From Rickettsiales bacterium (lineage in GTDB: Bacteria > Pseudomonadota > Alphaproteobacteria > Rickettsiales > UBA3002), in assembly GCA_002725445.1 (NCBI GenBank), contig PBPD01000067.1:1-9256 (forward strand): a DNA stretch of 9,256 bases, given 5' to 3'. The notes beneath the pieces are model-generated. The model did not search any database. It was given only the letters and a program-made list of their open reading frames with translations, and was not told the DNA's origin. Numbering within the stretch: the stretch's first letter is position 1; each line of letters opens with the position of its first letter. Positions 1 through 6,154 of the stretch are shown here, one piece after another. A program made the position numbers and the translations under genes.

Positions 1-591
1 AAAGCCATTGCCATCAACTGCGCTCACCAGCCCGGGCAAGCTGGTCGTGGCGGTTGGAAACGAACGCACATAATCAAGCGGACTGGTGCCCACCGCCCCC
101 GCATAAGACATGCCAAATTTCTTTTGTGGCAGCACATCCTGACTGTCATGCGTTAGCACAAAACCAGTCACGCTATACATTTGCGCGAGGCTCTCCGCAA
201 ACTGCTCATCGTGATCGGGAAACAGCGACAAAGCATGCTGCAATTCGGGGCGGTCATGCCATAACTTCGCCAGCTCTCCGGGCGAGGTTCGATCCGGTTC
301 GGCAAACACAATATCAAACGCAATGACAGCCGCACCCATCGTTTGCAAACGCTGCACCAGCCTGCCCAGCAGCGGCCGCGGCCACGGCCATTGCCCCAGC
401 TTATGCAGGCTTTCATCATCAATATCGATAATCCGCACCCCCATGGGCTTATAATCACGCGGGAAATATTGCTGATAGGTATCAAATACTTTGAACTTCA
501 CCAGCTCAATGGCTGGAAACTGTTGGCTTTTCAGGAACACAGCCAACAGCAAAACACTCAACGAAATCAGAATCGGCAGGTATTTTTTCAT
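1..591 (-). CDS. CHASE2-domain membrane sensor protein, N-terminal part (3' end beyond the window)
   Basis: The reading frame opens with ATG at 591 and stays open for 197 codons to the window edge, so the C-terminal output domain is not visible. An AGGAAG ribosome-binding site lies just upstream. Residues 5-20 form a hydrophobic membrane segment after a KK start. Residues 51-104 carry the CHASE2 signature: VRIIDIDDESLHKLGQWPWP followed by a predicted helix and GAAVIAFDIVFAEPD. CHASE2 is an extracytoplasmic sensor domain, normally followed by three membrane helices and a cytoplasmic adenylate/guanylate cyclase, histidine kinase, GGDEF or Ser/Thr kinase domain. A nucleotide cyclase is a common partner, but nothing here proves it. 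The gene diverges from the outer-membrane protein gene at 764, and 172 bp between the starts must hold both promoters. Confident for the domain, unknown for the output. Confidence 0.88.
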   Translation of the reverse strand, partial: MKKYLPILISLSVLLLAVFLKSQQFPAIELVKFKVFDTYQQYFPRDYKPMGVRIIDIDDESLHKLGQWPWPRPLLGRLVQRLQTMGAAVIAFDIVFAEPDRTSPGELAKLWHDRPELQHALSLFPDHDEQFAESLAQMYSVTGFVLTHDSQDVLPQKKFGMSYAGAVGTSPLDYVRSFPTATTSLPGLVSAVDGNGF

Positions 592-682
592 AGCTTCCTA
601 GGCACTCGATGCGGCAAAGCCACCATGCAATGTTGTTTCCTGCGGCATGTTAACTGATTTTCAAATAAACTTTTATCTTTTC

Positions 683-710
683 TTAAACATTCACTACTAT
701 AGTTAAACAT
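683..710. promoter_or_regulatory. Divergent promoter region with a spaced direct repeat TTAAACAT
   Basis: The 172-bp gap between the CHASE2 gene and the outer-membrane protein gene is AT-rich in its middle. TTAAACAT occurs at 683-690 and again at 703-710, 20 bp apart, close to two helical turns. Between them lies the palindrome ACTATAGT (696-703), whose TATAGT (698-703) could be a -10 box for the rightward gene. No good -35 hexamer sits at the right distance. The repeat arrangement would suit a dimeric regulator, but this is inferred from spacing alone. Confidence 0.3.
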
Positions 711-746
711 AAGATATTGTTGTAACAATACACACACAACACGCAC

Positions 747-755
747 AGGGGGTGA
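747..755 (+). promoter_or_regulatory. Shine-Dalgarno sequence that fixes the ATG at 764
   Basis: AGGGGGTGA is one base off the ideal AGGAGGTGA and ends 8 nt before the ATG at 764. A possible GTG start at 752 lies inside this element, so it is unlikely to be the true start. The ATG also places the signal peptide directly at the N-terminus. Confidence 0.75.
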
Positions 756-763
756 ACTGGCAT

Positions 764-2233
764 ATGCAGTCGCTATTACGAACATTATTCACTGTAAGCC
801 TTTTAGGGCTGACTTCACAGGCCTACGCGCAGGACGCGGCCAACGAAGCCGTACAGGAAGTGTTGCAGGAGCGTGTGCCGAATTTCCAGAGTCAACAACG
901 CGAAGAAGACGCTAGCCAACCCATTGCCGCCGAACAAACTGGCAATAGCAGCAATAACGCAGCTGACACCGCCGCCGCCACCAGCAGCGTGCTACAGCAA
1001 CGCCTGCCCTCGTTCCAGAATCTGGAACGGCTGGAACAGCTGATGCGCGAACAACCCAACAATCTGGACCATTATTTTACCTATGCCCGCATGGCGACCA
1101 CACTTGGCGAGTTTGAGCGCGCCGTTGATGCGTATGAGCAAATGCTGGAAAAAGCGCCAAGCCTGGACCGTGTGCGTCTTGATATGGGCATGGTGCTGCT
1201 GCAAATGGGCGACCCAGAAGGTGCGAAAGCAGAGCTGGAGCACGTGCGCGAACGCGACATTCCTGACTCAGTACGCGAAAATATTGAGCGCGTGCTGGCA
1301 CAGATTGACGAACAATTGCGCGAGCACGACCATTCCACCGTGGTCACCGCCGGCCTCACCTTTGATTCCAACGCCAATTCGGCGCCGCAAAATGGCGAGA
1401 TTTTGGTGTTCGACACCCGCATTCCTCTCGGCGGCACACAGCTGGAGCAGGAAGACTGGCAGCGTTTTGTGTCGCTGAGCTACAATCACACCTATCGCCC
1501 GCGGGCGCTGCAGGGCGAAGATTGGAGCATGCGCTGGAAGAATAACCTGAACTATTACGATACCGAGCAGGAACATGTCGACACACTCAATCTGAGTCTG
1601 GTTGGCTTGCGCACAGGGCCGGAATTCACCTCGAAAGAATGGAATCTACGCACGGGTCTCGGCGCGGGTTATTCGCACATCACCCTCGATAACCACGCCT
1701 ATCTGCGTCAATTTGCCTTTGATGCCTTTGTCGAGAAGCCACTGGATGACCAGTTCGTGCTGAATGCCAGCGTCAAACAAGAAATACGCGACTTCCTGAA
1801 TGCGCCCAGCATCACCACCTATGACGACCGCTCAGGTACGGCCACCCAAGGTTCGCTGGGGCTGCGCTATATCATCAGCGGAAAAGACTTCCTAAGCGTT
1901 AACGCGACCGTACGCCGCGAGCGTACCCAGCGCGATTATTACACCAATGACCAATGGGGCGGATCGCTGGGCTACACGCGTATTCTGCCACTCGATATGT
2001 ATGCGAATGCGCGGATAGGATTCCGCAATTCACAATATGACGGGCCTGATGGGCTGATAAGTCAGCGCACGCGTGACGACAATGAATATACTGCCGGGCT
2101 GAATATCGCGAAGCGCTTGAATGAAACGGTCACCTTGTCGGCAGGCTATCAGTACCGCAACGTAGACTCTAACCTGTCCAACTACGACTACGATAACCAC
2201 AAAGTGACGTCATCGGTTAGTCTGCGATTCTAA
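764..2233 (+). CDS. Outer-membrane beta-barrel protein with N-terminal TPR region (Slam-like architecture)
   Basis: The 489-residue protein begins with a Sec signal peptide (hydrophobic residues 4-17, probable cleavage after AYA at residues 20-22). A low-complexity Gln/Ala/Asn stretch follows, then TPR-like helices at about 98-183 and a C-terminal half (about 192-489) of alternating hydrophobic strands ending in SLRF. A C-terminal Phe is typical of Bam-inserted barrels. The junction, with VRENIERVLAQID followed by GLTFDSNANSAP, resembles the Slam/DUF560 family (surface lipoprotein assembly modifier), which uses a periplasmic TPR domain and a 14-strand barrel to move lipoproteins to the cell surface. 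A client lipoprotein gene is not visible nearby, so function as a translocator is unproven and a generic TPR-porin is the alternative. The motif VLQ-x-R-x-P-x-FQ occurs twice before the TPRs. The stop codon abuts that of the next, convergent gene. Confidence 0.82.
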   Translation: MQSLLRTLFTVSLLGLTSQAYAQDAANEAVQEVLQERVPNFQSQQREEDASQPIAAEQTGNSSNNAADTAAATSSVLQQRLPSFQNLERLEQLMREQPNNLDHYFTYARMATTLGEFERAVDAYEQMLEKAPSLDRVRLDMGMVLLQMGDPEGAKAELEHVRERDIPDSVRENIERVLAQIDEQLREHDHSTVVTAGLTFDSNANSAPQNGEILVFDTRIPLGGTQLEQEDWQRFVSLSYNHTYRPRALQGEDWSMRWKNNLNYYDTEQEHVDTLNLSLVGLRTGPEFTSKEWNLRTGLGAGYSHITLDNHAYLRQFAFDAFVEKPLDDQFVLNASVKQEIRDFLNAPSITTYDDRSGTATQGSLGLRYIISGKDFLSVNATVRRERTQRDYYTNDQWGGSLGYTRILPLDMYANARIGFRNSQYDGPDGLISQRTRDDNEYTAGLNIAKRLNETVTLSAGYQYRNVDSNLSNYDYDNHKVTSSVSLRF

Positions 2234-2485
2234 TTAATATAAATCCATGATTTTAAGCCTGACATCTTTGAGTGCACGCGCGGATGCGTTGCGTGGGGCA
2301 TCGTCCAGCACCCCTAACTCGCCAAACATTTGCCCTTCCTGCATCACCGCCAAGCGTTCTTCTTTGCCGTCTGGGTGCATCAGGAAAATCTCGACATAGC
2401 CTTCTTCCACAATATACGCGCACTCAGCAGGGTAGCCCTGCTCAAAAATAATCTCACCTGAGGTAAAGGTCACATATTCGCTCAT
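2234..2485 (-). CDS. Short cyclic-nucleotide-binding domain protein (truncated cNMP fold)
   Basis: This 83-residue protein is almost entirely the beta-roll of a CAP/CRP-type cNMP-binding domain. IIFEQG at 12-17 is the typical early strand, and the phosphate-binding cassette is FGELGVLDDAPRNASARA (54-71), with Glu56 and Arg65 in the positions that contact the cyclic nucleotide. It ends right after the last strand (MDLY), so the C-terminal lid helix of a usual ~120-residue domain is missing, and there is no DNA-binding or kinase domain. Its ATG overlaps the stop of the upstream HD-GYP gene by 4 bp (ATGA), which indicates translational coupling. It may be a small cAMP/cGMP-binding partner of that enzyme or a remnant cut short by a rearrangement, since the next base belongs to the stop of the convergent gene. 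Whether it still binds a ligand is uncertain. Confidence 0.83.
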   Translation of the reverse strand: MSEYVTFTSGEIIFEQGYPAECAYIVEEGYVEIFLMHPDGKEERLAVMQEGQMFGELGVLDDAPRNASARALKDVRLKIMDLY

Positions 2486-4146
2486 GAAATCGGCTTCTTT
2501 GTTTCCATTGGTTTGGGCACTATGTTCAGTATGGCTTGTTCATCGACTTCGTCAATCAATTCAGGGCTTAAGAACTGCTTTGCATAGTCCAGATAGACCT
2601 TCGAGGTGACAAAAAAGTCAACAATCTCTGGATCAAGGTGATTATTCTCTTTGAAAATACCAATAATCTTCATGGCCTCTGACAATGCTTTCGCCTTCTT
2701 ATACGGCCGGTCTGAGGCGGTAAGCGCCTCGAACACATCGGCCACCGCCATCATGCGTGCTGGAATCGACATCGTGCCCGCCAGCACACCTTTCGGATAG
2801 CCTGTGCCATCCATCTTTTCGTGATGGCCGCACGCATATTCGGGCACACGCCGCAAATGTTTGGGCCAGGGCATCGCCTCCAGCATATTGACGGTGTGCA
2901 CCATATGGTCATTCATAATCTGGCGCTCTTCTGCCGTAATAGTGCCGCGCCGTGTGCTCAGATTATAAATCTCTTCCTTGCTCAGCAACGGGCGCTCTTC
3001 GCCCTTATAAGGCCATGTTCGCGCACCCAGCGTCTCCAATCGCGCGATATCTTCATCGTCCATAAACTCACCGCCAATATTCGCATTCACCACAAAGGCT
3101 TCATCATCTTCCAGTTCGGCGATTTGTGCCTCATAGGCAGCGTTCAATGCCGCTTTGTCCGCACCCTCTTCCGCGCACTCCTCCAGATACGCTATACGTG
3201 CCTGTTTTCGCAGCACTTCAAAGCGCGCACGCACCTCGTCTATGCGGTCATATATAGTTTCCAGCTTGGTCGCTTTATCCATGATATGCACGGGCGTCAC
3301 CACTTTGCCGCAATCATGCAGCCAACCCGCGATGTGCAGCTCATACTGCTCTTCTTCATTCAGATCAAAATCAGCCATGTAACCGTCTGTTGCTGTGCAG
3401 GCGGCAGCCGCGATCATTTCGGTCAGCTGCGGTACGCGCACACAATGCCCACCCGTATAGGGCGATTTCGCATCAATGGCCTGTGCAATCACTTTAATGA
3501 AAGATTCCAGCAAGGCTTCCTGCTCGGCGATCAGACGCTTATTGTCTACAATGACCGCCGCCTGACTGGCCAACGATTGCACCAGCATCTGCACATTCTG
3601 GCTAAACGCGACCACCTCGTCCGTGGCCGTATCTTGTGCATTAATCAGCTGCAAACAGCCAATCGCCTGATTGCGATGGCTGATCATAGGAATCGTTAAG
3701 ACTGACTTAGTACGATAGGAAAACGCGTCATCAAATTTTTTCGTACCCTCAAAATCAAACCCGTCTGCGTCATACACATCCGGAATATTGACAGGCTTAC
3801 GGTGTAAAATCGCATGCACCACCTGTGTGCCATAATTAGGTTCGCCCGTGACTTCATCATACAAGTGAATAGGCTTGAACTCAGGCGCAGGCTGCTTGTG
3901 CCCACCGTAGGCGATGTTGAGTGAATCAGTGCGCACAATCGCGTAATGCAGCAGCTCATGCGCCTCATCCATGAAATACAAGGTGCCGCCATCGGCATTG
4001 GCAATCGACTTTGCTTCTAGCAAAATCTTTTCCAGCACGCGGTCTTTGTTTTTCTCCTGACTGAGCGCAATACCAATTTGTGTCAACCGTTCAACGAGCT
4101 GCACCGCATCGGTTCCGTTTGCCGGAGAAGAGAGCGTCCCTGCCAT
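2482..4146 (-). CDS. GAF/HD-GYP domain phosphohydrolase (probable cyclic-di-GMP phosphodiesterase) with catalytic-domain insertion
   Basis: This is a 554-residue soluble protein. Residues about 17-202 form a GAF sensor domain (ADGGTLYFMDE, SVLTIPMISHRNQAIGCLQL), joined by a helix to an HD-GYP domain. The expected metal-ligand and signature residues are present: TGGHCVRV (His234), HDCGK (277-281), His414, HHE (441-443), DGTGYP (446-451) and Asp470 in VADVFEALTASDRPY. HD-GYP enzymes hydrolyse cyclic-di-GMP to pGpG or GMP. Between HDCGK and His414 sits an extra segment (about 297-399) that is charged and partly coiled-coil. An in-frame GTG at 4155 would add three residues; I prefer the ATG at 4146, although neither has a strong ribosome-binding site. 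The gene is coupled to the downstream cNMP-domain gene by a 4-bp overlap and diverges from a receiver-domain gene. The GAF ligand is unknown. Confidence 0.9.
   Translation of the reverse strand: MAGTLSSPANGTDAVQLVERLTQIGIALSQEKNKDRVLEKILLEAKSIANADGGTLYFMDEAHELLHYAIVRTDSLNIAYGGHKQPAPEFKPIHLYDEVTGEPNYGTQVVHAILHRKPVNIPDVYDADGFDFEGTKKFDDAFSYRTKSVLTIPMISHRNQAIGCLQLINAQDTATDEVVAFSQNVQMLVQSLASQAAVIVDNKRLIAEQEALLESFIKVIAQAIDAKSPYTGGHCVRVPQLTEMIAAAACTATDGYMADFDLNEEEQYELHIAGWLHDCGKVVTPVHIMDKATKLETIYDRIDEVRARFEVLRKQARIAYLEECAEEGADKAALNAAYEAQIAELEDDEAFVVNANIGGEFMDDEDIARLETLGARTWPYKGEERPLLSKEEIYNLSTRRGTITAEERQIMNDHMVHTVNMLEAMPWPKHLRRVPEYACGHHEKMDGTGYPKGVLAGTMSIPARMMAVADVFEALTASDRPYKKAKALSEAMKIIGIFKENNHLDPEIVDFFVTSKVYLDYAKQFLSPELIDEVDEQAILNIVPKPMETKKPIS
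2950..3258 (-). other. Insertion within the HD-GYP catalytic domain
   Basis: These bases encode residues about 297-399. In ordinary HD-GYP domains the HDxGK motif is followed within some 15-20 residues by the K/G-x-LT-x-EE helix. Here that helix (RRGTITAEERQIMNDH) appears only after about 100 extra residues. The first half is rich in Glu, Arg, Lys and Ala with heptad-like spacing. The second half is acidic and ends in a short Trp/Pro/Tyr/Lys/Gly patch. Confidence 0.65.
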
Positions 4147-4177
4147 ATTCCACACATATTTTTTATATATTTAATGG

Positions 4178-4206
4178 TTGTAATCTTTTTAGCGCAAAGC
4201 TTCAAT
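4178..4206 (+). promoter_or_regulatory. Weak sigma-70-like promoter candidate for the receiver-domain gene
   Basis: TTGTAA (4178-4183) and TTCAAT (4201-4206) are 17 bp apart, each matching four of six consensus bases. Transcription would start near 4213, about 25 nt before the GTG start of the response regulator. The 90-bp AT-rich divergent gap must also hold the HD-GYP promoter, for which I see no good match. Confidence 0.25.
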
Positions 4207-4236
4207 AGATACGGTTAACTAACAGATGAGTGGGCA

Positions 4237-4626
4237 GTGCTGAAAGTTTTGATTGTTGAAGACGACCCGGTAAACCTAAAGGTACTCGAAAAGATCATTG
4301 AAGATACCGAATTCAGTTCCCTATCAGCGACCAATGGGCTGGAAGCCATTCAGATGCTGGAACAGGATAGCGATATCGACATTATTCTGCTCGACCGTTT
4401 CATGCCAGAGATGGACGGCATGCATGTGATTCAAAAAGTGCGCTCCAATCCCAACTGGGCCGATATCCCTGTCATTTTCCAGACCGCGGCTGATTCTGAC
4501 AGCGAAGTAATTGAAGGCAGCATGGCAGGCGCCTATTATTATCTGACTAAGCCGTATGATAGCGCCATCGTCCGCTCGGTTCTGCGTGCTGCTGCTGCCG
4601 ATGTACAAAACAAACGCACCATGTAA
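4237..4626 (+). CDS. Stand-alone receiver-domain response regulator (CheY/DivK-like)
   Basis: The 129-residue protein is a single receiver domain with no output domain. The acidic pair is Glu8-Asp9-Asp10 (VLIVEDDPVN), the phosphoacceptor is Asp53 (IILLDRFMPEMDG), the switch Thr is Thr83 (FQTAAD) and the conserved Lys is Lys105 (LTKPYD). All phosphorylation chemistry residues are therefore present. Such proteins act by protein-protein contact downstream of a histidine kinase. None is encoded nearby, but the gene diverges from the GAF/HD-GYP gene, which is a plausible target. The start is a GTG at 4237 with only a weak GAGTGG upstream. No in-frame ATG precedes it, and translation from the GTG gives the expected first beta strand. 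A short hairpin follows the stop. Confidence 0.93.
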   Translation: MLKVLIVEDDPVNLKVLEKIIEDTEFSSLSATNGLEAIQMLEQDSDIDIILLDRFMPEMDGMHVIQKVRSNPNWADIPVIFQTAADSDSEVIEGSMAGAYYYLTKPYDSAIVRSVLRAAAADVQNKRTM

Positions 4627-4651
4627 ATGTAGCGTGCTGCGCTAGCAACTA

Positions 4652-5500
4652 TCAGGCACTGGCGATCGCGCCTTTTTGCACCCCTTCATAGGCACGCACC
4701 GTAAATGCATCTTCCGGATGCTCACGCTTTAATGCGTCGGCAATATATTGCGCAATACATTCCACCGTTGTGTCGGTTTTAAGCACTTCGCAGCGCTGCT
4801 TGGCAAATACCAGCAGAAACTCGCCCTCTGGTGCGTTATACGCCATACGCAGATACGTCTCGCCGCCCTGCACTTCCTCTTCCACCACATCCGCTTCTGT
4901 GGCCAGATAAATATGGCGCCAGCGATCAGCCCATTTTTCCTCAAAAAGTGTATCACGCACACCGTTGCGCTCAATCACAATGCGCGAGCGGTGCCCATGC
5001 GCAATGCGTTGGCAGTTACCATCATGCTTTTTCAGCCCGTGGCTGTAATGATAGAACGCCCCCTCTATCACTTCCTCGCGAAGCGTCACTTCCACCCGTT
5101 CAACATTCGCAGGCATAATGCGCATCAGCTCATTTTCCAGATAGTCCTGCACCGCCTCGCGGCTAATCTCAGCCACCGGCAACATGCATAAGGCAGTCGC
5201 AGGCGAGCGATGCAGCAACATACTATCTTTATCGTGGATATAACTCAGCGTAATATTATCTTCCTGCACGGTAGCGGTCAGCGCATCGGCTTCGGTGGGC
5301 ACCAGCAGGCAATGATCCACCCACTCATCAATCGCTTTTTTGATGCGTTTTTTTGCCGGGCCAAAATCCATCACCATCGACTGGTCATCCAACCGCCCAT
5401 GCAGCACAATATCGACAATCCAGCTTTCGCCTTCCAGCCCGTGTTCGGGGTGCAAATAGGTGCAATCAATGACCGTCAACTGTTCTACGAATAATTGCAT
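4652..5500 (-). CDS. Tandem 6-pyruvoyl-tetrahydropterin synthase / QueD-like protein
   Basis: The 282-residue protein is about twice the length of a usual QueD/PTPS (120-150 residues) and reads as two fused T-fold domains. The N-terminal copy (about 3-150) has MDFGPAKKRIK and WVDHCLL, equivalent to the DF-x-x-LK and DH-x-x-LN motifs, but Glu-rich residues replace the zinc HGH. The C-terminal copy (about 149-282) has the zinc/catalytic set: His154 (YSHGL), Cys163 (GNCQR) and His168/His170 (AHGHRS), then DTTVECIAQYIADAL. Family members convert dihydroneopterin triphosphate to 6-pyruvoyl- or 6-carboxy-tetrahydropterin. The product here cannot be told from sequence. The start is the ATG at 5500, which has GGAGGTGA a few bases upstream; the TTG at 5503 is too close to it. 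Maf lies directly upstream with a 1-nt overlap (TGATG), and folE is two genes upstream. Confidence 0.85.
   Translation of the reverse strand: MQLFVEQLTVIDCTYLHPEHGLEGESWIVDIVLHGRLDDQSMVMDFGPAKKRIKKAIDEWVDHCLLVPTEADALTATVQEDNITLSYIHDKDSMLLHRSPATALCMLPVAEISREAVQDYLENELMRIMPANVERVEVTLREEVIEGAFYHYSHGLKKHDGNCQRIAHGHRSRIVIERNGVRDTLFEEKWADRWRHIYLATEADVVEEEVQGGETYLRMAYNAPEGEFLLVFAKQRCEVLKTDTTVECIAQYIADALKREHPEDAFTVRAYEGVQKGAIASA
4661..4677 (+). terminator. Terminator-like hairpin for the response-regulator transcript
   Basis: GGCG-ATCG-CGCC followed directly by TTTTT forms a 4-bp GC stem with a T run on the plus strand, 35 bp after the response-regulator stop. It lies inside the 3' end of the convergent PTPS-like gene. 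A second inverted repeat, TAGCG-TGCTG-CGCTA (4630-4644), lies between the two stop codons and lacks a T run. The stem is short, so termination is only probable. Confidence 0.4.
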
Positions 5501-6111
5501 CAACTCACCTCCAGCTTCACAGCCCCCAGCTGTTGCAGGCAGTGCAGCAACGGCACCAGTGGCAAGCCACGGATCACGTCGTAATCACCCTGAATATCTG
5601 CAAACAAATAGCGCCCATGCGCTTCCAGCTTATAGGCACCGCAGGATGCCAGCGGGCGATCCAGCTCCACATAGGCTTTGATATCGTCTGGGGATAATTC
5701 ACGCATGGTCAGATACGCCTCGTCGACATATTCCCACAAAATCTCATCTTCGCGCATCAGGCACACAGCGCTGTGCTGCACATGGGTTTGCCCACTCAGC
5801 CTGGCCAGATTCGCCTCTGCCTGTTCGATGCTTCCGGGCTTGTCAAATATCTCGCCCTCCAGCTCACAAATCTGGTCGGCGGCAATGGTAATCGCATTCG
5901 GATATTGCGGGGCAACCGCCTGTGCTTTCGCACGCGCCAATGCCTGCCCAATCTCGAACGGCGCACTATCAACCATCTCCTGCTTGATAATGTCCTCATT
6001 GCAGGCCGATGGCACCACACTAAAGGCCAGCCCTACGCCCTTCAGCATTTGCTGACGGATAGCCGAACCCGATGCCAGCACCAGCTGGGTGTGTTGAACA
6101 ATACCACTCAT
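5500..6111 (-). CDS. maf: Maf-family nucleoside triphosphate pyrophosphatase
   Basis: This 203-residue protein has the normal length and motif order of the Maf/HAM1-related family. The N-terminal substrate loop is LVLASGSAIRQQML (10-23), and ITIAADQICELEGEIFDKPG (74-93) carries the catalytic Asp and Lys-Pro. SGQTH (106-110) and the C-terminal block SCGAYKLEAHGRYL ... GDYDVIRGLPLVPL complete the fold. Maf proteins hydrolyse non-canonical or canonical nucleoside triphosphates to the monophosphate and pyrophosphate, with some affecting septation when overproduced. The loop reads SGSAIR rather than the usual SxSPRR, so substrate preference is not predictable. An AGGA sequence precedes the ATG. 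The gene sits 43 bp after folE and is coupled to the PTPS-like gene, which suggests one transcript. Confidence 0.92.
   Translation of the reverse strand: MSGIVQHTQLVLASGSAIRQQMLKGVGLAFSVVPSACNEDIIKQEMVDSAPFEIGQALARAKAQAVAPQYPNAITIAADQICELEGEIFDKPGSIEQAEANLARLSGQTHVQHSAVCLMREDEILWEYVDEAYLTMRELSPDDIKAYVELDRPLASCGAYKLEAHGRYLFADIQGDYDVIRGLPLVPLLHCLQQLGAVKLEVS
5505..5512 (-). promoter_or_regulatory. Shine-Dalgarno of the PTPS-like gene, inside the maf 3' end
   Basis: On the minus strand GGAGGTGA is followed by GTTG and the ATG at 5500. The element also encodes the last residues of Maf, and the junction TGATG joins the maf stop to the next start. This supports ribosome re-initiation and the choice of ATG over the TTG at 5503. 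Confidence 0.7.
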
Positions 6112-6154
6112 GATGGGAATCCTACCCGCTTAGCACGCCGCAAACAAGGCCGTA

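Noticed and set aside
588..785. Minus-strand frame of 65 codons across the divergent promoter gap
   Set aside because: It overlaps the start of the outer-membrane protein gene and the promoter area, has no ribosome-binding site and shows no recognisable domain.
2821..3699. Long plus-strand open frame of 292 codons
   Set aside because: It lies wholly antisense to the GAF/HD-GYP gene, has no ribosome-binding site and gives a His/Cys/Phe-rich sequence typical of an antisense shadow.
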